From NCBI GenBank assembly GCA_017461285.1, contig JAFTYS010000151.1, positions 1-36,591 of the forward strand: a DNA stretch of 36,591 bases, written 5' to 3'. Below the pieces are notes generated by a model. That model did no database searches. It saw only the letters and a program-made list of their open reading frames with translations, and had not been told where the DNA came from. Of the stretch, positions 10,293-17,792 are shown piece after piece. Position numbers and translations under genes: made by a program. Positions within the stretch are counted from its first letter, which is position 1. The number at the start of each line of letters is the position of its first letter. This DNA comes from Bacteroidales bacterium. Its GTDB lineage: Bacteria > Bacteroidota > Bacteroidia > Bacteroidales > UBA932.

Positions 10293-10347
10293 CCGCAATA
10301 TACCAACATATAGGGATTGCGGGAAAGGGAAATACGCGGTATCTTTG
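10293..10347 (+). promoter_or_regulatory. Bacteroidetes promoter with a dyad over the -33 element
   Basis: TTG at 10317-10319 and TATCTTTG at 10340-10347 are 20 bases apart, the usual spacing for this phylum. This is the best promoter in the window. A dyad, CCGCAAT (10293-10299) and ATTGCGG (10316-10322), covers the -33 element and looks operator-like. It is 214 bases from the hemerythrin gene and another terminator lies between, so it may drive a separate short transcript. Confidence 0.7.
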
Positions 10348-10352
10348 CACCT

Positions 10353-10448
10353 GAAGATTAGAAATAAGCCATTATAGTTATAGAAATAGCAAATCCTTTT
10401 AATTGTTGTATTCAGAAGAGGTCTTCCGCGATGGAACACCTCTTTTTC
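10353..10448 (+). ncRNA. Candidate small RNA between feoB and the hemerythrin gene
   Basis: A complete transcription unit of about 95 bases without a convincing ORF: the promoter at 10317-10347 upstream and an intrinsic terminator downstream. The terminator pairs AGAGGT (10417-10422) with ACCTCT (10438-10443) and TTCC with GGAA, with one C-C mismatch and loop GCGAT, and ends in TTTTT. Start and end positions are estimates. I do not recognise an RNA family. The alternative is an attenuated leader of the downstream hemerythrin operon. Confidence 0.4.
10414..10448 (+). terminator. Intrinsic terminator within the feoB-hemerythrin gap
   Basis: The stem AGAGGT/ACCTCT plus TTCC/GGAA (one C-C mismatch, loop GCGAT at 10428-10432) can extend outward by A-U and G-U pairs into the T-run at 10443-10447. 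This is a textbook terminator shape, placed before the second promoter at 10492. Confidence 0.65.
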
Positions 10449-10491
10449 GTTGGACGAAGCAAGCAGAATGACAATTAGTTAAAATAATCAT

Positions 10492-10499
10492 TATCTTTG
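10492..10499 (+). promoter_or_regulatory. -7 box for the hemerythrin-LuxR pair
   Basis: TATCTTTG at 10492-10499 is a perfect TAnnTTTG box, 61 bases before the hemerythrin start codon. No clear TTTG is seen at the -33 position, so it may need an activator. Confidence 0.55.
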
Positions 10500-10560
10500 A
10501 GGGCTGACTTCAGCCGGATTAAGAGCAGAAGGCGGCTTGAACAGACAAATATCATGAAAA

Positions 10561-11259
10561 ATGAGTACAGATAACGAAAGAATAGTATTCTCCGGGACGA
10601 TGAAGCTGGCGGACCTGATAGGAGCCAACTATCAGCTTCTGAATGTTCTGTCACGTATGGGCATTGGCCTCGGTTTCGGTGAACTTACCATCAATGAAGT
10701 GTGTGAAAGTCAGGGGATAGACAAAGATTCCTTCCTGCTGATATGTGATGTCTATACCTATGACGATTTCGTACCGTCAAAGGAAATTCTTGCTACGGCA
10801 GACCCTTCGACCCTCGTGGATTATCTTCATAATTCCCACGCCTTCTATCTTGACAAGGAATTCGCCTCATTGGAAAGAAATCTGAAAGCGATGGTGGAGC
10901 CGTGTGATTCCACGCAGAAGAAGATTGTGGAGAAATTCTTCAAAGGATACAAGAAGCAGGTAGAGAACCACTTCGCATACGAAGAGGATGTGGTATTCCC
11001 GTATGTACGTGCTCTTGTAAGAGGAGAGGTGCAGGAGAGTTATGCCATCGAGCAGTTCGAGGAAAACCATAGCAATATCGATGAGACTCTCAATGATCTC
11101 AAGAACATTGTGATGAAGTATCTTCCGGAGACCTGTGATACGGTTCTTCGCAATGAGGTCCTTTACAAGCTGTTCAGTCTTGAGGCCGATCTTGCCAAGC
11201 ACACTATTATAGAGGATACCGTGCTGATCCCGATTGTAAATAAAATGGAGGAACGATGA
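10561..11259 (+). CDS. Hemerythrin-domain protein (RIC/YtfE-like)
   Basis: A 232-residue cytosolic protein. Residues about 12-75 resemble the small helical ScdA_N/DUF1858-type domain found at the front of iron-sulfur repair proteins (MKLADLIGANYQLLNVLSRMG). Residues about 85-230 form a hemerythrin four-helix bundle with a plausible di-iron ligand set: His90, His93, His137 with Glu141, His170, and His214 with Glu218. Family members repair Fe-S clusters damaged by nitric oxide or oxygen, or sense these gases. The gene overlaps the following LuxR-type gene by four bases (ATGA), so the two probably work together, and it lies downstream of the iron transporter. The start at 10561 is used because the ATG at 10554 is out of frame. 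Ligand binding is inferred from residues only. Confidence 0.87.
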   Translation: MSTDNERIVFSGTMKLADLIGANYQLLNVLSRMGIGLGFGELTINEVCESQGIDKDSFLLICDVYTYDDFVPSKEILATADPSTLVDYLHNSHAFYLDKEFASLERNLKAMVEPCDSTQKKIVEKFFKGYKKQVENHFAYEEDVVFPYVRALVRGEVQESYAIEQFEENHSNIDETLNDLKNIVMKYLPETCDTVLRNEVLYKLFSLEADLAKHTIIEDTVLIPIVNKMEER

Positions 11260-11864
11260 AGTCTGCTTTAAAGAAAGTCTTGCTCATCATGCCTTCCAAG
11301 ATAGTTGCGAGAGGCATTGAGTCCGTGCTTGGCGAGCTCGGCGAGTTCCGTGTGGAAGGTATTCTGACCGATCTGTCCCGCACCAGTGAGTCTCATCTGA
11401 AGAATATGGACGTGGATGTCATCATCATCGACCCATGTGTATTTGATTATGTTTCGCGCGGAAGCGGCCGCAGCAGAATCGCTGAATATTCCGATGCAGC
11501 AGTGGTGGCACTCCAGACCATTCCGATGAATGCCGAGGACTTCAAGCCCTATGACGGGACGGTAAACATTTTCGATGACCCTGTCACTGTTGTCAGAAAG
11601 CTGCGTGAGGCATGCTCGTCCCATCATGAGAATCCTGATGCCGAGAGTCATGACCTGTCTGCAAGAGAGAAGGAAATCCTGGTCTGTGTAGCCAAGGGTA
11701 TGCTCAACAAGGAAATTGCGGATGTATGCAATCTGTCGATCCACACGGTCATCACCCACAGAAAGAACATAACACGAAAGACAGGCATCAAGACCGTGGC
11801 CGGCCTCACTGTGTATGCCCTTCTTCACAATCTTATCGATTCCAATTCGATCGAGCTGGAGTGA
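11256..11864 (+). CDS. LuxR-type response regulator with degenerate receiver
   Basis: A 202-residue DNA-binding protein. The C-terminal LuxR/FixJ helix-turn-helix spans about 134-197 (LSAREKEILVCVAKGMLNKE, then the recognition helix SIHTVITHRKNITRKTGI). The N-terminal half has the alternating strand-helix pattern of a receiver domain with a possible Asp59 (DVIIIDP). However, the acidic pair expected after the first strand is replaced by LLIMPSK, so phosphorylation is doubtful. Coupling to the hemerythrin gene through an ATGA overlap suggests that the hemerythrin protein, not a histidine kinase, may supply the signal; this is inference. Its stop codon directly abuts the stop of the convergent antiporter gene in a TGATCA palindrome. 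Confidence 0.87.
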   Translation: MKSALKKVLLIMPSKIVARGIESVLGELGEFRVEGILTDLSRTSESHLKNMDVDVIIIDPCVFDYVSRGSGRSRIAEYSDAAVVALQTIPMNAEDFKPYDGTVNIFDDPVTVVRKLREACSSHHENPDAESHDLSAREKEILVCVAKGMLNKEIADVCNLSIHTVITHRKNITRKTGIKTVAGLTVYALLHNLIDSNSIELE

Positions 11865-13241
11865 TCAGGAATATTTCCGCGGAAGTCTGAACAGGATCGC
11901 CCCGATGGCAAAGAGTCCCATCACGAAAGGGTAGTAAAGATACCCGATGATGGAAATCGACGGAACGCCCGCAAGCCCTGCGGCCATGAGCATCTGTGCG
12001 CCGTAAGGGATGAATCCCTGGATCAGACATGAGAATGTATCAAGCAGACTGGCTGTCTTTCGAGGGTCCAGCCCGAATCTTTCAGTGATGTCCCGTGCTA
12101 TCGTGCCACTCGTGATGATGGCTATGGTGTTGTTGGCGGTACATAGATTGGCCAATGAAACAAGTCCCGCTATGCTGAATTCGGCCCCGCGCCTGCCGCT
12201 TACCCTGCGTGTCATTCCGTTCACGATGAAGTCGAGTCCGCCGTTCACCTTTATCAGTTCCAGCATACCTCCGGCAAGCATTGTGACGATGATCAGATCG
12301 CCCATACCGCTGATGCCGCTTCCTATGCTTTCAAGCCAGCCGCTCCAGCCGAGACTTCCCGTTGAAAATCCTATCAAGGCATTTACGGCAAGTCCGATTG
12401 TAAGCACAGCAGTCACATCCATCCCCGAAATGGCCAGGGCTATGACCAATATATAAGGAATGAGCAGAATCCATTGTATATGACCTGTCTCCGGAGTGAC
12501 GTTGACCGAAGATCCGAGCACTACATAAAGAGCGGTCACGATTATTGCTGCCGGCCCGACAATCCTTACGTTGACCTTGAACTTGTCCGCCATCGAACAG
12601 CCCTGGGTGCGGGTCGCGGCGATGGTCGTGTCTGAAATGAAAGAAAGATTGTCACCGAAGAATGCGCCTCCCACTATGATGGCCGTGATGAAGGAAGGAC
12701 TGGATAATGAGCCTGAAAAGCCGCCGGAGGCCAGCTCTTCAGCAATTCCTGCAGCGACAGGAACGAGTGCGACGATGGTTCCGACGCTTGTTCCTATGGA
12801 CATCGATATGAAGCATGAAGCAAGGAAAAGTCCTGCATATATGAGGTTGCCGGGAAGAATGCGGAGGGCGAGGTTTACCGTGGCATCGATGGCTCCGATG
12901 GCTTCGGCTGTGGATGCGAAGGCCCCTGCAAGAACGAATATCCAGATCATCAGGAGGACGTTCTTGTTGCCTGCACCTTCGGAAAATATCGCGATCCGCT
13001 GCTCGATGCTCCTGCCTCTGCAGATGGCTATTGCATAGACAGAAGCTAAGAGGAAGGCTGCTGAGATCGGTATCTTGTAGAAATCATGCGCTATTATCGA
13101 AGAAATCAGATATACGCATAGAAACACGATGAGCGGACTGAGGGCCAGCCATCCGTTGAGGGGTCTGGCATCATATTCCGCCTTTTTTCTCAGAAGGCCG
13201 GCGGACCATTCCTTCATATATTTATCAGGAATTATTCCCAT
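11865..13241 (-). CDS. nhaC: Na+/H+ antiporter, NhaC family
   Basis: A 458-residue inner-membrane protein with about 11-12 hydrophobic segments and a short cytosolic N-terminus. Family signatures include the Ser/Thr/Gly-rich stretch SIGTSVGTIVALVPVA, the FFGDNLSFISDTTIAATRTQ block conserved in NhaC-type proteins, and CTANNTIAIITSGTIARDI near the C-terminus. NhaC members exchange sodium for protons and some relatives exchange malate/lactate, so the exact ions are not settled. The gene is divergent from queH and shares a symmetric promoter region with it. Its end is convergent with the LuxR-type gene with no intergenic base, so the two transcripts must overlap unless terminated within the genes. 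Confidence 0.9.
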   Translation of the reverse strand: MGIIPDKYMKEWSAGLLRKKAEYDARPLNGWLALSPLIVFLCVYLISSIIAHDFYKIPISAAFLLASVYAIAICRGRSIEQRIAIFSEGAGNKNVLLMIWIFVLAGAFASTAEAIGAIDATVNLALRILPGNLIYAGLFLASCFISMSIGTSVGTIVALVPVAAGIAEELASGGFSGSLSSPSFITAIIVGGAFFGDNLSFISDTTIAATRTQGCSMADKFKVNVRIVGPAAIIVTALYVVLGSSVNVTPETGHIQWILLIPYILVIALAISGMDVTAVLTIGLAVNALIGFSTGSLGWSGWLESIGSGISGMGDLIIVTMLAGGMLELIKVNGGLDFIVNGMTRRVSGRRGAEFSIAGLVSLANLCTANNTIAIITSGTIARDITERFGLDPRKTASLLDTFSCLIQGFIPYGAQMLMAAGLAGVPSISIIGYLYYPFVMGLFAIGAILFRLPRKYS

Positions 13242-13284
13242 GTCTGTTTAAGTTTCGCGAAGATGCTATTTGTCAAGTCGGGCG

Positions 13285-13312
13285 CAAAGTTACATAATTT
13301 CGCCTATCTTTG
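13285..13312. promoter_or_regulatory. Divergent symmetric promoter, nhaC/queH
   Basis: Two perfect -7 boxes face away from each other: TAACTTTG on the minus strand (13285-13292) for nhaC and TATCTTTG on the plus strand (13305-13312) for queH, separated by 12 bp. The outer ends make a GCAAAG/CTTTGC inverted repeat. The queH start codon is only 12 bases from its box, giving a very short 5' leader. Confidence 0.7.
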
Positions 13313-13324
13313 CAGACAATAATC

Positions 13325-14008
13325 ATGAAGAAGCAGAAGAATATCATAGAAGCGCCTTTGGGAGAAACAAAAGTTCTTCTCCACACCTGCTGCGCACCGT
13401 GCTCGAGCGCAATCATCGAGGCCATGATGAAGAACGGGATCACTCCCGTTATTTATTATTGCAATCCCAACATCTATCCTGTGGAAGAGTATGAGATAAG
13501 AAAGAACGAGTGTAAGCGATATGCAGAGGCCCTCGGCCTTGAAATCGTTGATGCCGACTATGACCATGACAACTGGCTCCTTCAGATGAAGGGACTTGAA
13601 GATGAGCCGGAGAGGGGAGGGAGATGCCTCAAATGTTTCAAGTTCAGGCTTCTTCGCACGGCTGAGTATGCGCGTGACCATGGTATCAAGGTTATCACCA
13701 CCACTCTCGCTTCTTCCCGCTGGAAATCCCTCGACCAGATCAATGAAGCCGGCTTCTGGGCCTGTGATCAGGTCACCAACCGCTACTTATCCACCGAAAC
13801 CTCCGTTTCCGTGGATAACCCTCACAATTCCCGCCACTTATCCACCGAAACCCCTGTTTCCGTGGACAAAACGAACGACGGACCTGTCTGGTGGCCATAT
13901 AATTGGAAAAAAGGCGGCCTTCAGGAACGTCGCCTTCAGATTATCAAGGAATATGATTTCTACAACCAGCAGTACTGCGGCTGCGAATTCAGCATGCGCA
14001 ACAAGTAA
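13325..14008 (+). CDS. queH: Epoxyqueuosine reductase QueH with a repeat-encoded insert
   Basis: Reduces epoxyqueuosine to queuosine in tRNA wobble position 34, in the cytosol; the non-cobalamin alternative to QueG. Signature cysteines are present: HTCCAPCSS (Cys22, 23, 26), CLKC (Cys101, 104) and YCGC (Cys218, 220), as needed for Fe-S and metal sites. TTLASSRWK and WKKGGLQERR are typical of Bacteroidetes members. I start at the ATG at 13325, because the in-frame TTG at 13310 lies inside the -7 box. Residues 153-186 are an unusual insert of two 17-residue units (core STETSVSVD and STETPVSVD) encoded by a palindromic DNA repeat, placed between ACDQVTN and the conserved WPYNWKKGG region. All catalytic motifs are intact, so the enzyme is probably functional. 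Confidence 0.93.
   Translation: MKKQKNIIEAPLGETKVLLHTCCAPCSSAIIEAMMKNGITPVIYYCNPNIYPVEEYEIRKNECKRYAEALGLEIVDADYDHDNWLLQMKGLEDEPERGGRCLKCFKFRLLRTAEYARDHGIKVITTTLASSRWKSLDQINEAGFWACDQVTNRYLSTETSVSVDNPHNSRHLSTETPVSVDKTNDGPVWWPYNWKKGGLQERRLQIIKEYDFYNQQYCGCEFSMRNK
13781..13869 (+). repeat. Two in-frame copies of a palindromic repeat inside queH
   Basis: Two 38-bp units (13781-13818 and 13832-13869) lie exactly 51 bp apart and are identical at 34 of 38 positions; the 13 bases after each differ. Within each unit 32 bp form a hairpin. Unit 1 pairs TTATCCAC (13787-13794) with GTGGATAA (13811-13818), and GAAAC with GTTTC, around loop CTCC with one C-C mismatch. Unit 2 (13838-13869) ends GTGGACAA and has one more mismatch. 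The spacing of 17 codons keeps the frame open. Confidence 0.9.
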
Positions 14009-14025
14009 TCCGGCTTTTCAGATGC

Positions 14026-16572
14026 TTATCTGGTCCTGATTGTAATTCCGGATTTCTTTACTCCCTTTCCGGATACTTCCACGATGATGTCACCTGCCTC
14101 CGTGCAGCTTTGAACCAGAACGGTCAGCTGTCCGCTGAAAAGGTGCATCTGAGGCTGCTGGAACGGTTCAAGACATGTAGGATCGCCGTTGGCGATGGCC
14201 TTGAAAGAGCCTGCACCGCTGACTTTCACCTTCACGAGCCTGTTGTCGCATGGAACAGGATTGCCGTCCTTGTCGATGAGACTTACATTCACATAGCATA
14301 AATCCTCTCCGTCAGCTGAAAGTTCCGTGCGGTCCGGAGTGAGCTTGATTGCGGCGGCCTTTCCTGCGGTGCGGACAATTTTCTCGGCAACGGCATTGCC
14401 TTCAGCGTCATATGCCACGACCCTTATCTCACCCGGCTGGTAGGTCACCTCGTCCCACATGAGGCGGTAGCGTTCCATCGCCGCACGTCCCAGACACGGT
14501 GTGTTGCCGTCCGAAGTTTTCTTTGTACGTATTCCCTGTGAAATACCGTTCACGAAAAGTTCGGCCGAAGGATAAGAGGTATAGACGAATACAGGTGTCA
14601 CTTCGCCTTCGCGGCCTTCCCAGTTCCAGTGCGGCAGGACGTGCAGGGTCTCGTCATCTCTGTTCCATACGCTTCTGTAGAGGTAGTATCTGTCCTTTGG
14701 AATCGAGGCGAGGTCGATGATTCCGAAAACGGAAGAATGGTTCGGCCACGCATCCGTGTCATATGGCGAAGGTTCGCCGAGATAGTCGAATCCTGTCCAT
14801 ACGAACTGGCCGATGCACCAGTCGTAATCCTCGTCGGCAGCGAAGTCGTTGTCCGGAATATTGGACCAGAAACAGTACTCCGTGTCGTATGAAGAGGACT
14901 GATGGTCCTCGTTGAGGATGTCGTTGCCCAAGGTTACAGGGAAATGATAGACTCCTCGTGAACTTACGGTAGAAGCCGTCTCGCTTCCGAGGATTATTCT
15001 CTGAGGAAGAAGATTGTATGCAGGGATGTATCTGTCAACCTTGTAATTGAATCCGACCACGTCAAGCTGCGCTGCGAATCCGTTTTCCACAACTGCATTG
15101 TACTGGTCCATTCCGCAGGTCACAGGCCTTGTAGGGTCGAGCCTGTGGCAGATGTCCTGCAGCCATGCGGCCACTTCAAGACCACCCTCTGCCCATTGCG
15201 ACGGCACTTCGTTGCCTATGCTCCACATCACGACGGAAGCGTTGTTGCGGAAATGCCGGAGCATGTTTATCATATCCTTTTCCGCCCATATCATTCCGTC
15301 TCCGCTGTCTTCGTTGAAGAAACGGTGATAGCCGTTCTCGCATTTGGCCGCGTCCCATTCGTCGAAATTCTCGACCATGAGCATGATTCCCATCTCGTCA
15401 CAGAGTTCGACAAGTTCCTCAGCAGGCATGTTATGGGACGTGCGGACTGCATCGCATCCCATATCCTTGAGCATCGTAAGCTGGCGGCGCAGGGCTGCCT
15501 TGCTGACTGCTGCACCGAGGGGACCGAGATCGTGATGCAGGCAGACTCCGCGGAACTTGCGCATTTCTCCGTTGAGGAAGAAGCCTTTGTCCGGGCGTAT
15601 CTCTATGGTCCTGATTCCGAAGCGGGTGCTGACCTTGTCCAAAGGCTCTGTTCCTGCCTTTATGCTGATGGCCGGTCTTGCCATATCCCAGTCTGTGTCT
15701 ATGCTCCCTCCTGTATATATTTCAGTTTCAGCATGATATAATACAGGATTCTCCGGTGACCATAGCTGAGGGTCATCGACTGTGATGATCTGCTCCACCT
15801 CTCCATTGATGAGTCTGCGTGTGTCTGTCCTCTCGGCTACGGTCTTTCCTTCCGCGTCGATGATGCGGGTCTTGAGAGTCATCACCGAACCATCTTCCGC
15901 TCCCTCGACTGTGGTCCTGACGCTTACGCTTGCATAGTCCTTTCCTACATAAGGAGTGGTTATATATGTCCCCCAGACAGGTACATGCACTGCAGGCATT
16001 GTCAGATGACGTACCTTTCTATAGAGTCCGGCTCCCGGATACCAGCGGCTCGACTGCGGCCTGTTCTCAAGAAGTACGGCAATCTCGTTGGCACCGTCCT
16101 TCAGGCTGCCGGTGATATCCACGGAGAAAGAATTGTAGCCGTATGGCCAGAAGCAGACCTTCTCGCCGTTCACGAATACCTGCGCCTCGCTCATCGCTCC
16201 GTCGAAAAGGAGGATGTGGCGGCGTCCGTCCAGCGTGCCCTGAGCTATTTCAAGGTTTCTCCTGTATGCGCCTTTGCCCATATACGGAAGGCCTCCCGTC
16301 CGTCCGGTCTTTTCAGTCGCCGTCTTTTCTCCGTTCTGTACGACAGCTACCTTCTGAAGGTCATTGCCGCGGTCAAAAGGCCCGTAAATCGCCCAGTCGT
16401 GAGGGACAGTGACCTTTTCCCATCCTTCCGTCGCTTCGATGTCATGACCTCTTCGGAATTCCCATTCCTTAAGGAGGGTTTCGCTCCGTACGCTCTGCGC
16501 GGATGCTGAAATGGTGCAGCTTGCTGCCGCCAAAAGCAAGATTATTCTTTTCATATGGTTGTTTCTTTTCAT
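14026..16572 (-). CDS. GH2 family beta-galactosidase-like glycosidase
   Basis: An 848-residue exported glycoside hydrolase. A signal sequence ends near SASAQ (residue 26); Cys19 in AAASC makes a lipoprotein signal possible too. The order is a sugar-binding jelly-roll domain (about 30-190, VTVPHDWAIYG), an immunoglobulin-like domain (about 195-325), a TIM barrel (about 325-640), and C-terminal beta domains (about 650-848) of the DUF4982 and Big type. The acid/base is Glu455 in WSIGNEVPSQW and the nucleophile is Glu531 in ILGSETAST; RTSHNMP is also typical. Most relatives cleave terminal beta-galactosides, but GH2 also holds glucuronidases and mannosidases. The start overlaps the GH53 stop by four bases, so one transcript with the galactanase and a galactan-degrading role are likely. 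Confidence 0.9.
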   Translation of the reverse strand: MKRNNHMKRIILLLAAASCTISASAQSVRSETLLKEWEFRRGHDIEATEGWEKVTVPHDWAIYGPFDRGNDLQKVAVVQNGEKTATEKTGRTGGLPYMGKGAYRRNLEIAQGTLDGRRHILLFDGAMSEAQVFVNGEKVCFWPYGYNSFSVDITGSLKDGANEIAVLLENRPQSSRWYPGAGLYRKVRHLTMPAVHVPVWGTYITTPYVGKDYASVSVRTTVEGAEDGSVMTLKTRIIDAEGKTVAERTDTRRLINGEVEQIITVDDPQLWSPENPVLYHAETEIYTGGSIDTDWDMARPAISIKAGTEPLDKVSTRFGIRTIEIRPDKGFFLNGEMRKFRGVCLHHDLGPLGAAVSKAALRRQLTMLKDMGCDAVRTSHNMPAEELVELCDEMGIMLMVENFDEWDAAKCENGYHRFFNEDSGDGMIWAEKDMINMLRHFRNNASVVMWSIGNEVPSQWAEGGLEVAAWLQDICHRLDPTRPVTCGMDQYNAVVENGFAAQLDVVGFNYKVDRYIPAYNLLPQRIILGSETASTVSSRGVYHFPVTLGNDILNEDHQSSSYDTEYCFWSNIPDNDFAADEDYDWCIGQFVWTGFDYLGEPSPYDTDAWPNHSSVFGIIDLASIPKDRYYLYRSVWNRDDETLHVLPHWNWEGREGEVTPVFVYTSYPSAELFVNGISQGIRTKKTSDGNTPCLGRAAMERYRLMWDEVTYQPGEIRVVAYDAEGNAVAEKIVRTAGKAAAIKLTPDRTELSADGEDLCYVNVSLIDKDGNPVPCDNRLVKVKVSGAGSFKAIANGDPTCLEPFQQPQMHLFSGQLTVLVQSCTEAGDIIVEVSGKGVKKSGITIRTR

Positions 16573-17666
16573 TTACCAAACGGATCCAAGGCGGCAGTAG
16601 GCCGTCCGTCTGCGAATGCCCCAAGCGAATATGCATTCCATCCGAGTGCCGCATAGCTCGAAGGCTTCCACTTGCCGTCGGTCTGCGGTTCCCAGTAGAA
16701 TACACCGTGGCAGTCCTTGATCTTTCGCGCTCCGTCAAGAATATACTGCATCGCCTCCTTTGCCATCTGAGGCTCGCTCACAGGCATGCCGGTCTCGCAT
16801 ATGATTACAGGCTTTCCGTATCTGTCGCTGAAAGATGCGATGTTCGTCAGGCAGGCTTCAGCGGTGCCGCGCCAGTCGCTCCATCCTCCGTTTTCCCACC
16901 AGGACGGGTACAGCGACATGCCTATGATGTCATATTTCAGATTCAATCCCTTCATCCGGCTCAGAAACCAGTCGAATTCATCTGTCTGATGACCGTTGCT
17001 TCTGTGCAGGATCACCTTCGCCTTCGGATAGATGCTCTTTACTGCATCGTATCCGGCATTGAAGAATTTAAGGAAGTTGAGCCGGTTCTCTTCTTTGTCG
17101 ATATTACCTTCGGGATGCAGCATTCCGTTGTTGACCTCATTCCCGACCTGCACCCATTCCACGTCGATGCCGTTGTCCTTCAGCAACTGCAGCACCTGAG
17201 AAGTGTGGCCGGCAACAGCTTCGGCAAGTTCTTGTTCCGTGAGACCGGACCATGATGCAGGCTTGACCTGCTTCGATGGATCCGCCCATGAATCGCTGTA
17301 ATGGAAGTCTATCATGATCCTCATTCCGAGTTTCTGTGCCCTTCCGGCCTTGACCAGCACGTCCTCCTTTCCGCACCAGCCTCCCTCAGGATCGACCCAT
17401 ACGCGCAGCCTGATGGAATTCATCCCGATTTCCTTCATCAGGGCCGTGCATTCGGTCTCTGCGCCATCTGCGTCGCGGAACTTCACTCCGTCATCTTCCA
17501 TCTGTGTGACCCAGCTGATGTCCGCTCCTTTGGCGAATTCTCCCTTTTCGATTACGTTTTCATCTTTCCCGTTGTCGGGAACATGGCCGGTGGCTCCGTA
17601 AGGATTGTCTTCACAGGATGATGCTGACATTAAGATCAGGACAGCTGCGATATGCTTCAGATTCAT
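16569..17666 (-). CDS. GH53 endo-beta-1,4-galactanase lipoprotein
   Basis: A 365-residue lipoprotein (lipobox SASSC, Cys18), probably at the cell surface or outer membrane, that cuts beta-1,4-galactan, the side chain of pectin and type I arabinogalactan. The GH53 barrel covers about 42-360: GADISWVTQMED at the start, RLRVWVDP, IDFHYSDSWADP, acid/base Glu177 in VQVGNEVNNG, and nucleophile Glu291 in VIICETGMP. Length matches the family. It is the first gene of a minus-strand pair with the GH2 enzyme, which would release galactose from its products. A -7 box lies 24 bases upstream. The pair is divergent from the regulator of the plus-strand locus, so both arms may answer to it; that is inference. 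Confidence 0.95.
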   Translation of the reverse strand: MNLKHIAAVLILMSASSCEDNPYGATGHVPDNGKDENVIEKGEFAKGADISWVTQMEDDGVKFRDADGAETECTALMKEIGMNSIRLRVWVDPEGGWCGKEDVLVKAGRAQKLGMRIMIDFHYSDSWADPSKQVKPASWSGLTEQELAEAVAGHTSQVLQLLKDNGIDVEWVQVGNEVNNGMLHPEGNIDKEENRLNFLKFFNAGYDAVKSIYPKAKVILHRSNGHQTDEFDWFLSRMKGLNLKYDIIGMSLYPSWWENGGWSDWRGTAEACLTNIASFSDRYGKPVIICETGMPVSEPQMAKEAMQYILDGARKIKDCHGVFYWEPQTDGKWKPSSYAALGWNAYSLGAFADGRPTAALDPFGK

Positions 17667-17689
17667 ATATGTTCTTTTAACTTGTTTTA

Positions 17690-17723
17690 CAAACTTACTT
17701 ATTTTTGCGCATATCGGAACAAA
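17690..17723 (-). promoter_or_regulatory. GH53-GH2 promoter candidate
   Basis: On the minus strand TAAGTTTG (17690-17697) is a perfect -7 box, 24 bases before the GH53 start codon, with TTTG (17720-17723) 22 bases further upstream as a -33 element. On the plus strand TATTTTTG at 17700-17707 also fits a -7 box and may serve the regulator gene, but without a good -33 partner. Confidence 0.55.
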
Positions 17724-17792
17724 ATCTTGACCTTTTTTGAAAAAATGACTTAATTTGTAAGAAACCGTTCAAGAAACAGTTTATGAATTTTA

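Noticed and set aside
10434..10488. Short ORFs between feoB and the hemerythrin gene
   Set aside because: All are under about 20 codons and overlap the terminator; no conserved or membrane-like peptide is seen.
13310..13324. TTG at 13310 as a queH start
   Set aside because: It lies in the -7 promoter box; the ATG at 13325 begins directly before the conserved QueH sequence.
13787..13869. Replication origin based on DnaA-box-like octamers
   Set aside because: Sites are in a coding gene, lack the final A of the box, and have no AT-rich unwinding element or dnaA/dnaN neighbours.
13781..13869. CRISPR-like repeats
   Set aside because: Only two units, a 13-base gap between them, in an intact coding frame with no cas genes.
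15145..15741. Plus-strand open frame of 198 codons opposite the GH2 gene
   Set aside because: Antisense shadow of a clear GH2 catalytic barrel; no motif of its own.
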